Shown in pieces: positions 1 to 6,130 of a DNA stretch of 8,235 nt. Each line of letters begins with the position of its first letter. Position 1 is the stretch's first letter. The notes beneath the pieces are model-generated. The model saw only the letters and a list, made by a program, of their open reading frames with translations, did no database searches and was not told where the DNA came from. This stretch comes from Actinomycetes bacterium (GTDB lineage Bacteria > Actinomycetota > Acidimicrobiia > Acidimicrobiales > RAAP-2). The translations under genes and the position numbers were made by a program. The stretch covers positions 1-8,235 of the forward strand of contig JAJYYT010000084.1 in assembly GCA_021800645.1 (NCBI GenBank), read 5' to 3'.

Positions 1-191
1 CGTTGCCTCGGTTCGCCGACCTGCCCGAGATCGAGGTGGTGCTCTGCGACCGCCCCGACCTGCCCTCGGCCGGTGCCGGCGAGACCCCGATGATCGCCGT
101 GGCCCCTGCCGTCGCCAATGCCATCTTCGACGCGACCGGCCGCCGCCTGCGCGACCTTCCCCTCACCCGAGGGCGCCGTCTGCCGAAGTGA
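1..191 (+). CDS. Molybdopterin-binding large subunit of a xanthine dehydrogenase-family hydroxylase (C-terminal fragment)
   Basis: Only the last 62 codons are inside the window (frame starting at base 3, TGA at 189-191); the gene enters from the left. The visible part has the C-terminal signature of molybdenum hydroxylase large subunits: a beta-strand segment (PEIEVVLCDRP), then GAGE (glutamate codon 81-83), then APAVANAIFDATGRRLRDLP. In the family the glutamate of the G-x-GE motif sits beside the molybdenum cofactor and acts as the catalytic base, and it is kept here. Members oxidise purines, aldehydes, carbon monoxide or N-heterocycles together with FAD and 2Fe-2S subunits, which would lie outside the window. 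The APAVANAIF block occurs in xanthine dehydrogenase, CO dehydrogenase-like and isoquinoline oxidoreductase-like members, so the substrate cannot be told from this fragment. Confidence 0.85.
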   Translation, partial: LPRFADLPEIEVVLCDRPDLPSAGAGETPMIAVAPAVANAIFDATGRRLRDLPLTRGRRLPK

Positions 192-227
192 GCGCCTTGA
201 GTCCCGAGCGGCATCGCACCGAGTTGG

Positions 228-251
228 AAGCGGCCCGGGCCGTCGGCGCTT
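228..251. terminator. Possible hairpin between convergent genes
   Basis: The 64-bp gap between the oxidoreductase stop (191) and the gntR stop (256-258) contains the 12-bp palindrome CGGCCCGGGCCG (231-242), inside outer arms AAGCG (228-232) and CGCTT (247-251). The outer and inner pairings overlap by two bases, so only one can form completely. There is no T-tract on either side. A GC-rich hairpin between two converging genes is a plausible weak terminator in a high-GC actinobacterium, but such palindromes also arise by chance at this base composition. Confidence 0.3.
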
Positions 252-255
252 GCGC

Positions 256-606
256 CTACGCCAAGCTCCGGATGATCCGCGCGAGCTCGTCGGGGCGGTA
301 GCCGAGCCTTCGGGCGAAGGCCACGAGCTCGTGCGCCCTTTGGAGCACGGCACCGCGCTCGGGGGTGCCCGAGACCGTGATCCCTCGGCCCCGGCGGAAC
401 TCGAGGAGGCCCTCTTCTCTGAGGATCCGAAGTGCGCGAAAGACGGTGTTGGCGTTCACCCCCAGCACGGCGGCGAGGTCCCTTGCCGGAGGGAGTCGCT
501 CACCGGGCTTCGCCTCGCCGTCCGCGATCGCGCGGCGGATCTCGGCCGCCACCTGTTCGTGCAAGGGGAGCCGCTCGGTGACGTCGACCTTCTTGACCCG
601 TCTCAT
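256..606 (-). CDS. GntR-family transcriptional regulator, YtrA subfamily
   Basis: A 116-residue protein. Residues about 13-79 form a GntR winged helix: LPLHEQVAAEIRRAI, then G-x-x-x-PGERLP, the recognition-helix region LAAVLGVNANTVFRALRIL, and the wing EEGLLEFRRGRGITV. Only about 37 residues follow (HELVAFARRLGYRPDELARII), matching the short two-helix dimerisation tail of YtrA-type members rather than the larger FadR or HutC ligand domains. YtrA regulators usually repress neighbouring ABC-transporter genes; here the only divergent neighbour is a membrane-anchored propeller-like protein, so the target is uncertain. The ATG has no Shine-Dalgarno sequence, and a -10-like TACGCT ends 10 bp upstream, which suggests a leaderless or nearly leaderless message. 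A dyad at 606-628 overlaps the start and fits autorepression. The gene converges on the oxidoreductase fragment. Confidence 0.92.
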   Translation of the reverse strand: MRRVKKVDVTERLPLHEQVAAEIRRAIADGEAKPGERLPPARDLAAVLGVNANTVFRALRILREEGLLEFRRGRGITVSGTPERGAVLQRAHELVAFARRLGYRPDELARIIRSLA

Positions 607-621
607 AATGCTGATTAGCGT
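593..621 (+). promoter_or_regulatory. Candidate promoter for the membrane-anchored propeller gene
   Basis: TTGACC (593-598) and TAGCGT (616-621) are separated by exactly 17 bp, a sigma-70-like arrangement with a 5/6 -35 match and the TANNNT form of the -10. The -35 lies inside the first codons of the oppositely oriented gntR gene. Transcription would begin near 628, leaving a short leader of about 30-37 nt before the downstream start. The -10 sits in the centre of the dyad at 606-628, where a bound repressor would block it. Inferred from sequence only. Confidence 0.45.
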
Positions 622-628
622 AGCACTA
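606..628. promoter_or_regulatory. Candidate GntR operator in the divergent gap
   Basis: TAATGCT (606-612) and AGCACTA (622-628) form an inverted repeat of pattern TAnTGCT-N9-AGCAnTA, with 6 of 7 bases complementary. Its first base is the last base of the gntR start codon (on the complementary strand), and it covers -10-like hexamers on both strands (TAGCGT on +, TACGCT on -). GntR proteins bind as dimers to such dyads and commonly regulate themselves. Assignment to this regulator rests on position; I cannot confirm a subfamily consensus. Confidence 0.45.
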
Positions 629-664
629 GAGCTTCATCCGAGGAAGTCGAAGGTCGAAGTGAGG

Positions 665-1930
665 ATGCGCACGGCAACGAGCAGGGGTCGTCTGGAGGCG
701 CTCGACGGTCCCACGGTCGAAGCCGACCCCGCGGCTGGACCCTGCGCTGACGCGACTGAGGCGCCAGAGGTCCTCATCAGAGAGGCGCGCCGCCGGCAGC
801 GCCGCCGCCGGGCCTTCTTCGTCCTGACGATCGTCGCGGCCGTCGGACTCGCGGCCGGACTCGCCACCTCCTTGTCGTCTCCGCCGCCGACGCACCCACC
901 GTCTGCGCCCGGGCCGAGGGCCCGTCCGCCCGCCGCTCGGTTGGTGCGCCCGACCGTCACCAAGTCAGCGGACGGACTGGTCAGCTGGCACGGGCCGATG
1001 CACTCGCCTCGTGCGTTCGGCACCCGCTTCGGCCTCTACTTCGCCTGGAGCACCACACGGCTGGGCGCCGGTTCGCTCCACGGGGTGCTCGCGCGCGTCG
1101 ATCCAGGCTCGGGCAGGATGCGTGCCGTCCGTTCGACGAGCGGGACGGCCACAGGGATGGTGGGCGTCCACCACTCGCTCTACGTCGTGCTCTCATCGGC
1201 GAGACCCAAGGTGCCTCGCGGGCGCCTGGTGCGCATGGACCCGACCACGTTGAGGGTCCTCCGGTCGTGGCCGCTTCCGGCGGAGCACGCACCGTACTCG
1301 ATCGTGGCGGCAGGAGGGGGGATCTGGGTCGCGGCCGGAGACCACCTCGAGCGCCTCACACCGGCGAGCGGAGCCGTCACAGCCTCGCTCACTTTCGAGG
1401 GCGCAGCCTCGGTGAGCCTCGGGACCAACGCCGCGGGCTCGGTGCTGGTCGCGGCTGGAGACATCGCGACGGGTGCCTACTACCTCGAGCGGATCGATCC
1501 TTCGACGGGCGCGGTCGAGCTCGTAACCCCGCGCCGGATCGGAACGGCGTCGATCGGAGGCATCGTGCACGCCGCGCTGTGGGTCGGCGTGGGCTACGGC
1601 ACGATGGGGAACGCGCGGCTTTTCAGCGCGAGCTCGCTCGAGCCTGTTGGCCCGGGATGTCATACAGGATCTGCCACCCAGACGTGCGTCGGGGGGTCGA
1701 GCCCCCGCCCAGATGTGACGGGCGGACGCCTGTACATCACGACACCCAACGCCCCGACACGCAACTACTGCGCCCTGCCGACCGGGCAGCCGATCACGCT
1801 GTTGCCCGTCGACCTCCGACATGACGAGGTCCTCGCCTTCGGTCGGGCATCGCTTCTCTTCCAGGTCACAAGGACGACACCCAGGACCCCTACGATCTCT
1901 GAGGTACGGATCCCGACGTCGTGTCGATAG
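665..1930 (+). CDS. Membrane-anchored beta-propeller-like protein of unknown function
   Basis: A 421-residue protein from ATG 665. A GTG at 659, two codons upstream, has GAAGG (649-653) five bases before it and could be the true start; an ATG at 608 lacks a ribosome site. The N-terminus is cytoplasmic with an Arg-rich stop (EARRRQRRRR, 40-49), then one hydrophobic helix (about 50-70), then a Pro-rich linker (73-90), placing the rest outside the membrane. The outer domain repeats a blade-like pattern: VDPGSGRM (145), MDPTTLRV (191), LTPASGAV (231) and IDPSTGAV (278), each flanked by strand-like GGIWVAAG, GSVLVAAG, AALWVGVG or GRLYITTP. The spacing of 40-47 residues fits YncE- or PQQ-like propeller blades. 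Four cysteines in the C-terminal part (332, 341, 369, 420) could form disulfides. I see no catalytic motif. It may be a sensor or binding protein; no specific function is supportable. Confidence 0.75.
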   Translation: MRTATSRGRLEALDGPTVEADPAAGPCADATEAPEVLIREARRRQRRRRAFFVLTIVAAVGLAAGLATSLSSPPPTHPPSAPGPRARPPAARLVRPTVTKSADGLVSWHGPMHSPRAFGTRFGLYFAWSTTRLGAGSLHGVLARVDPGSGRMRAVRSTSGTATGMVGVHHSLYVVLSSARPKVPRGRLVRMDPTTLRVLRSWPLPAEHAPYSIVAAGGGIWVAAGDHLERLTPASGAVTASLTFEGAASVSLGTNAAGSVLVAAGDIATGAYYLERIDPSTGAVELVTPRRIGTASIGGIVHAALWVGVGYGTMGNARLFSASSLEPVGPGCHTGSATQTCVGGSSPRPDVTGGRLYITTPNAPTRNYCALPTGQPITLLPVDLRHDEVLAFGRASLLFQVTRTTPRTPTISEVRIPTSCR

Positions 1931-1970
1931 CGACAGGGAGCGTCAAGATACGGTGTCGCCGTGCGCGACA
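1922..1970. repeat. Two related TGTCG...CGACA dyads after the propeller gene
   Basis: TGTCG-ATAG-CGACA (1922-1935) spans the stop codon of the propeller gene. TGTCGC-CGTGC-GCGACA (1954-1970) follows, with a centre-to-centre distance of about 33 bp, close to three helical turns. Both arms share the TGTCG/CGACA core, so arms of one could also pair with arms of the other. They lie in the 107-bp gap before the Ntn hydrolase gene. They could be a weak terminator, a tandem operator or alternative RNA hairpins; the sequence alone does not decide. Confidence 0.45.
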
Positions 1971-2037
1971 GATCGGCCGTACAGGGGCTCCATGCGCCAG
2001 GCCACGAGCAGGCAGTCGACTTCGTGGCGGGGCCGCG

Positions 2038-3720
2038 GTGACCAAGATCGGGCGCCGAGGATCGTGCTGGGGCGTAGCGTCGCCGCATCCGGCGGCCACC
2101 GACGCAGCGGCGGCAGTTCTCGGGGAGGGCGGTAGCGCGGTCGACGCGGCGATCGCAGCGGCAGGCGTGCTCACGGTCGTCTACCCGCACAACTGCTCGA
2201 TCGGTGGCGATCTGATCGCGTTGGTGAGGAGCCCGGGGGAGAGACCCAAGGCGGTGTTTGGCGTCGGGCGGTCCGCAGCCGCGATCGACGTCGACGCGCT
2301 CCGTCGGGACTTCGGCGAGCGGCTTCCTGACCACGGACCTCACAGCATCAGCGTGCCGGGCGTGGTCTCGGGGTGGCAGGCGTTGCACGAGCTGGGCGGG
2401 TGGCGTCCGATCGGGCGGCTGCTCGAGCCGGCCATCGCGCTCGCGTCGCAAGGGGCGGTGGTCAGCGCCTCGTTGGCGCGAGCGCTCGAGGAGCTGGAGA
2501 CCTCCGACCCGGGCATCACCTCGGTGTTCGGGCCGCCCGGGACGCGGCTCGGTCTCGGTGACGTGTTCATCCAGCCTGCGCTCGCCGAGACGCTCGCCCG
2601 TGTGGCGGACGAGCCGGACGCCTACTACCGCGGGGAGCTCGCGCAGCGGTTGGCGGCGGGCCTCGAGGCGGCAGGGAGCCCGATCACGCTCGAGGACCTG
2701 TCAGCCCACCAGCCGTTCGTCGCCGACGCGGCGATGACCGAGGCGGGCACGCTGGCACCGAGGCTGTTCACCGCGGGGCTGCCGTCCCAGGGGCGGTTCT
2801 TCGCGGCGCTCGCGGAGACCGTCGACGGGCTCCTCGCAAGGGGCTACGACCTGACCGGCCGAGACGCGCGAGCGCTCGCTCGGGCATTCGCCTGGATCTC
2901 GCAGCTGCGTGACGAGCTCCTGAGCGACCCGGCGCGTGCTCCCGCCACCCGGGGGATCGACCTCCGCCTGGGTGAGGAGGGACATCTCGCCGCGTGGCTT
3001 TCGACAGCTCGGGCCGACCGCCTCGCCCCCGACCGCCTCGCCCCCGACCACTTCGCCCGCGACCACATCCCCCCCGACGAGCGCAGGGGAGGCCAGCGCC
3101 TCGCGGAAGGACCTGCACGCCCGCGCGGTGACACGGTCGCCGTCGTCACGTTCGACGCGGCGGGCCGCTCGGTGAGCATGTTGCAGAGCGTGTTCCACAG
3201 CTTCGGCTCTCGAGTCCTGGATCCCGCGACCGGCGTCCTCTTCCACAGTCGCCAGAGCATGTTCACCTTGCGTCCGGCGGCTCCAGGTGCGCTGGGACCG
3301 AGGCTCATGCCTCCCCACACCTTGTGCCCGACCATGGTCGACACGTCCGAGGGCACGCCCTTGCTCCTCCTGGCGACGATGGGGGGGAGAGCGCAGCCTC
3401 AGATCCTGACCCAGGTCCTTCTCCAGGTCGCCAAGGGCGCGAGCGCCGCCGACGCGCTTGGCGCGCCCCGCTTCATCGTCGAGGGCACCGGGACCTCGGG
3501 TTCGCAGCCGGTCGTGCGGGCGGAGTCGGACCTCCCCGATGCAGCCGTCGGCTCGCTCGCCCAAGGTGGGTTCGACGTCCGGCTGGTGAGCGCGCGCAAC
3601 GAAGAGATGGGGCACGCACAGCTGCTCTGGGTCGACCAGGATCGAGTCGTCGGGGCGGCAGATCCGCGGAGCGACGGGACCGCTCGGACGGGGACGGCTC
3701 CTCCTAGCCGAGCTACCTGA
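2038..3720 (+). CDS. Gamma-glutamyltranspeptidase-family Ntn hydrolase, probably cytoplasmic
   Basis: A 560-residue protein of GGT-family length. These enzymes are made as a precursor that cuts itself before a threonine, which becomes the N-terminal nucleophile of the small subunit. Visible family blocks are GVASPHPAATDAAAAVL and GGSAVDAAIAA (about 12-41), GGDLIALV (56-63), SVPGVVSGWQALHE (105-118), GDTVAVVTFDAAGRSVSMLQ (364-383; Thr366 predicted nucleophile), FGSRVLDPATGVLF (389-402), PHTLCPTMV (426-434) and TMGGRAQPQILTQVL (447-461). The usual RETAP-like arginine motif that grips gamma-glutamyl groups is not seen; the equivalent region reads FGVGRSAAAID. There is no signal peptide. Another amide substrate is therefore possible (oxamate amidohydrolase-type relatives are known). 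GTG 2038 was chosen because it precedes the conserved N-terminus closely and has GGCGGGG at 2028-2034; the frame stays open back to GTG 1921. Residues 327-346 encode a tandem repeat. The 3' end overlaps the convergent ligase gene. Confidence 0.88.
   Translation: MTKIGRRGSCWGVASPHPAATDAAAAVLGEGGSAVDAAIAAAGVLTVVYPHNCSIGGDLIALVRSPGERPKAVFGVGRSAAAIDVDALRRDFGERLPDHGPHSISVPGVVSGWQALHELGGWRPIGRLLEPAIALASQGAVVSASLARALEELETSDPGITSVFGPPGTRLGLGDVFIQPALAETLARVADEPDAYYRGELAQRLAAGLEAAGSPITLEDLSAHQPFVADAAMTEAGTLAPRLFTAGLPSQGRFFAALAETVDGLLARGYDLTGRDARALARAFAWISQLRDELLSDPARAPATRGIDLRLGEEGHLAAWLSTARADRLAPDRLAPDHFARDHIPPDERRGGQRLAEGPARPRGDTVAVVTFDAAGRSVSMLQSVFHSFGSRVLDPATGVLFHSRQSMFTLRPAAPGALGPRLMPPHTLCPTMVDTSEGTPLLLLATMGGRAQPQILTQVLLQVAKGASAADALGAPRFIVEGTGTSGSQPVVRAESDLPDAAVGSLAQGGFDVRLVSARNEEMGHAQLLWVDQDRVVGAADPRSDGTARTGTAPPSRAT
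3016..3075 (+). repeat. Four 15-bp tandem repeats in the hydrolase linker
   Basis: Units 3016-3030 and 3031-3045 are identical (GACCGCCTCGCCCCC); units 3046-3060 and 3061-3075 are diverged copies beginning GACCAC. In frame they encode DRLAP, DRLAP, DHFAR and DHIPP, followed by another Asp. The repeat keeps the frame and sits about 20 residues before the predicted self-cleavage threonine, in the linker at the end of the large subunit that is often flexible in this family. It looks like slippage expansion in a tolerant linker. Confidence 0.85.
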
Positions 3721-5725
3721 GATCTGCGCCCGGTGTCGAGGGGGCGGAGAGCTCCCGGCGCAGCTGCGGGACGACCTCTGGATCTTCGAGACCGGTCACG
3801 TCACCGTGCACATCGCCGGTCATGACGAGCTCGCGCAGGAGGCGACGGACGATCTTCCCGCTTCTCGTCTTGGGCATGGCGGAGAGCACGTAGACGTGGC
3901 GCGGCCGAGCGATCGGGCCGATGGCCGAGACGAGGCTCTGCGTCAGCGCTTCCTCCTCCGGCCGTTCCCCCTCGGCCGAGATCGTCACGAAGGCGACCGG
4001 GACTTGTCCCTTCGTCTCGTCGTCGACACCGATCACTGCAGCTTCGGCGACGCCGGGCACCGCGATCAGCGCGCTCTCCATCTCCATGGTGGAGAGCCGA
4101 TGTGCCGCGACGTTGATCACGCCGTCCACCCGGCCGACGACCCAGATGTGGCCGTCATCGTCCTCGAGCGCGGCGTCAGAAGTGTCGTAGCGGTCGGCGC
4201 CGAATTCCGTGAAGTACTGGGCGCGGTAGCGGCCCGGGTCCCTCCAAACGTCCCGACAGAGGGAGGGGAACGGCTGCGTGAGGACGAGCCGGCCCACGGC
4301 GCCCCTGGGGACCGGCCGACCGTCGTCGTCCAGGATCGCATAGGCGTGGCCGGGAAGTGGGAGGCCGCACGAGCCGGGCTTCGCGGGCGTGGCTCCCACG
4401 ATGGAGGAGGTCCAGGCCGAGCCGGTCTCGCTCTGTCCGTAGGTGTTGTTGAGCTCGAGCGACCCGCCTCCCACGTGCTCGTGCACCCAGTGCCACGTCT
4501 TGGCGTCGAGGGGCTCGCCGACGAGCGAGATGAGACGAAGCGACGAGAGGTCGTGACGTGCAGGCCGCTCCGCACCCTCGTGGGCGAGCATCCGCAGGAG
4601 GGTCGGCGCCGTGAAGATCTTGGTCAGTCCCCACTGCTCGACGGTGCGGTAGAAGCGGTCGACGTCGGGGTGGTCGACCGCTCCCTCGTACGCAAGCATC
4701 GTCGCCCCGCAGGCGGTCGCTCCCACGAGCTCGAAGATCGGGAAGGTGAGCCACCCCACGTCCGCCGTGCACCAGTAGACGTCTTCGGGGCCGAGGTCGA
4801 GCGCATATCGGACATTGTGGTACGCGCCCACGAGGAAGCCGATGCCCGCATGGACGAGGCCCTTGGGCTTGGCGGTCGTCCCGCTCGTGTAGATGACGAA
4901 CCCCGGCTCGTTCGCCTCCAGCGCGACCGGCTCGGCACGGCCGTTCGTCCGAGCGAGCAGCTCGTCCCAGTACACATCGCGACCGGGGGTCATCGGCACG
5001 TCAGCGTTGCCAGTGCGCCGGACGACCACGACGTGCTCCACCGACGTCAGGAGGTGGAGGACCGAGTCCAGCGTGGCCTTGAGCGGGACCCGCCTCCCGC
5101 GGCGATAGGACTCGTCCGCGGTCACGACCACCCTGGCCCCGGTGTCGACGATCCGGTCTGCGAGCGCCTGGGCAGAGAATCCCGAGAAGACGATGTTGTA
5201 GATGGCACCGATCCGAAAGCATGCGTGGACCGCGGCGAAGGTCTCGAGGAGATTGGGGAGGAAGACGGCGACGACCTCTCCCTTTCGCACGCCGAGATCG
5301 TGCAGCGCCTGCGCGAAGGTCGCCGTGTGCTCGAGGAGGTCGGCATAGGTCCACGACCGCTGCTCGCCGTCCTCTCCGATCCAGTGCACGGCCGGACGTG
5401 CGGGATCCCGGCGCGCATGGCGATCGATGCAGTTGGCGCTCACGTTGGCGCGCGCGCCGGGGAAGAAGGAGAACCCTCGAGCGAGGTCGCCGGTCAGCGG
5501 GGGAGAGGCTGGCCATCCCTCCAACCACTCGAGCTCCCCCGCCACCCCTGCCCAGTAGCCGCCGACGTCGGCCAACGCGTCGGCGTAAAGGCGCCGGTAG
5601 TCCTCGAGATCGCTGATCGGCAGTCGGCCCGATCCTGGCCTGGGCGGCGGCTCGAGCGTCGCCTGGCGAACCATCGGGGGCGGCTCGGGGCCGCGCACCG
5701 CTCCACGTGCCTTTTCAGTGTCCAT
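3713..5725 (-). CDS. Acetyl-CoA-synthetase-like acyl-CoA synthetase (AMP-forming), predicted larger acyl pocket
   Basis: A 670-residue member of the ANL adenylate-forming superfamily, activating a carboxylic acid with ATP and then loading it on CoA. Counted from the GTG at 5728, the Acs-type N-terminal domain covers about 43-103 (ending in NVSANCIDRH). YTSGTTAKPKG (280-290) is the phosphate loop, DVYWCTADVGWLTF is at 316-329, LVGEPLD at 402-408, NTYGQSETG at 428-436, YDTSD at 514-518, GRVDGVINVAAHR at 532-544 and PKTRSGKI at 619-626, with catalytic Lys625, the lysine acetylated in bacterial Acs. Length and domain order match Acs and PrpE. The Acs motif DTWWQTETG reads NTYGQSETG, so the Trp that limits the pocket to acetate is Gly431; propionate, longer or branched acids are likelier. 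GTG 5728 directly precedes ATG 5725, with GGGG eight bases before the ATG. Monocistronic; its end overlaps the convergent hydrolase gene by 8 bp. Confidence 0.9.
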   Translation of the reverse strand: MDTEKARGAVRGPEPPPMVRQATLEPPPRPGSGRLPISDLEDYRRLYADALADVGGYWAGVAGELEWLEGWPASPPLTGDLARGFSFFPGARANVSANCIDRHARRDPARPAVHWIGEDGEQRSWTYADLLEHTATFAQALHDLGVRKGEVVAVFLPNLLETFAAVHACFRIGAIYNIVFSGFSAQALADRIVDTGARVVVTADESYRRGRRVPLKATLDSVLHLLTSVEHVVVVRRTGNADVPMTPGRDVYWDELLARTNGRAEPVALEANEPGFVIYTSGTTAKPKGLVHAGIGFLVGAYHNVRYALDLGPEDVYWCTADVGWLTFPIFELVGATACGATMLAYEGAVDHPDVDRFYRTVEQWGLTKIFTAPTLLRMLAHEGAERPARHDLSSLRLISLVGEPLDAKTWHWVHEHVGGGSLELNNTYGQSETGSAWTSSIVGATPAKPGSCGLPLPGHAYAILDDDGRPVPRGAVGRLVLTQPFPSLCRDVWRDPGRYRAQYFTEFGADRYDTSDAALEDDDGHIWVVGRVDGVINVAAHRLSTMEMESALIAVPGVAEAAVIGVDDETKGQVPVAFVTISAEGERPEEEALTQSLVSAIGPIARPRHVYVLSAMPKTRSGKIVRRLLRELVMTGDVHGDVTGLEDPEVVPQLRRELSAPSTPGADLR

Positions 5726-5803
5726 CACGTTGCCCCGTCGATCTCCCTCGCTTGCCTCGTCCTCTCCCTGACGCCCCGTTCCTCGTGAACTGAGCCATCG
5801 GCA

Positions 5804-5832
5804 GTGTTAGCAGCGTGCGGACCGAGTGTCCA
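5804..5832 (-). promoter_or_regulatory. Candidate promoter for the acyl-CoA synthetase gene
   Basis: Read on the - strand, TGGACA (5832-5827) and TAACAC (5809-5804) are separated by exactly 17 bp. The -35 matches TTGACA at 5 of 6 positions, while the -10 is weak. A start near 5797 would leave a leader of about 70 nt before the ligase start codon. I see no structured riboswitch-like element in that leader. Confidence 0.4.
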
Positions 5833-5930
5833 TGCCGAGTCCGGCCGGGCTCGCGGAACCGCTCTTCTCCCGGACAGGCCGCCCGTGGTCACAGACGGTG
5901 TGCAAACGCCGCCCTGCGCAGCGTTGAGCG

Positions 5931-5949
5931 GACCGGCCCCGGGGCGGTC
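5931..5949. promoter_or_regulatory. Imperfect palindrome upstream of the + strand promoter
   Basis: GACCG (5931-5935) and CGGTC (5945-5949) flank a CCCCGGGG core, with one extra G (5936) breaking perfect symmetry. The element ends four bases before the TTGACC at 5953 and lies between divergent promoter-like sequences. It could be an operator for either direction or a chance GC-rich palindrome. Confidence 0.3.
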
Positions 5950-5952
5950 GTC

Positions 5953-5981
5953 TTGACCCCGGCCCTCAGCGCTGCTACACC
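5953..5981 (+). promoter_or_regulatory. Candidate + strand promoter upstream of the decayed transporter gene
   Basis: TTGACC (5953-5958) and TACACC (5976-5981) are spaced by exactly 17 bp. A start about 7 bp beyond the -10 would fall on the GTG at 5988, as in a leaderless message, but the frame opening there encodes no recognisable N-terminus before it reaches the ABC ATPase fragment. It may be the surviving promoter of a lost transporter operon. The stretch 5982-6130 holds no gene I can support. Confidence 0.35.
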
Positions 5982-6130
5982 GCGACTGTGATCCCGCAGA
6001 GCGCGGCACGTCCCGTCCACGAAGCAGGGAGGCTCGCAGAGCTCGGTCCAGCCGACCGCCTCCGAGGCTCGGCGCGGCTCGAGAGGGAAAGGTCTTCACT
6101 CTGGGTCTCGAGCTCTTCGGTCGGACACCG

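Noticed and set aside
365..664. Extension of the propeller frame back to 365
   Set aside because: It runs through the gntR gene on the opposite strand and shows no protein-like composition; the ribosome-site candidates and membrane topology favour 659 or 665.
2701..3615. Long - strand frame opposite the Ntn hydrolase
   Set aside because: It is low-complexity Arg/Gly/His-rich and mirrors the GC-rich codon pattern of the real gene; the + strand carries unmistakable family motifs.
3806..5788. 660-codon + strand frame opposite the acyl-CoA ligase
   Set aside because: The - strand reading contains all Acs motifs in order; the + reading is an Arg/Asp/Gly/Val-rich shadow produced by high-GC third positions.
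5725..6099. - strand frame across the gap upstream of the ligase
   Set aside because: No family resemblance, biased composition, and it overlaps the best ligase promoter.
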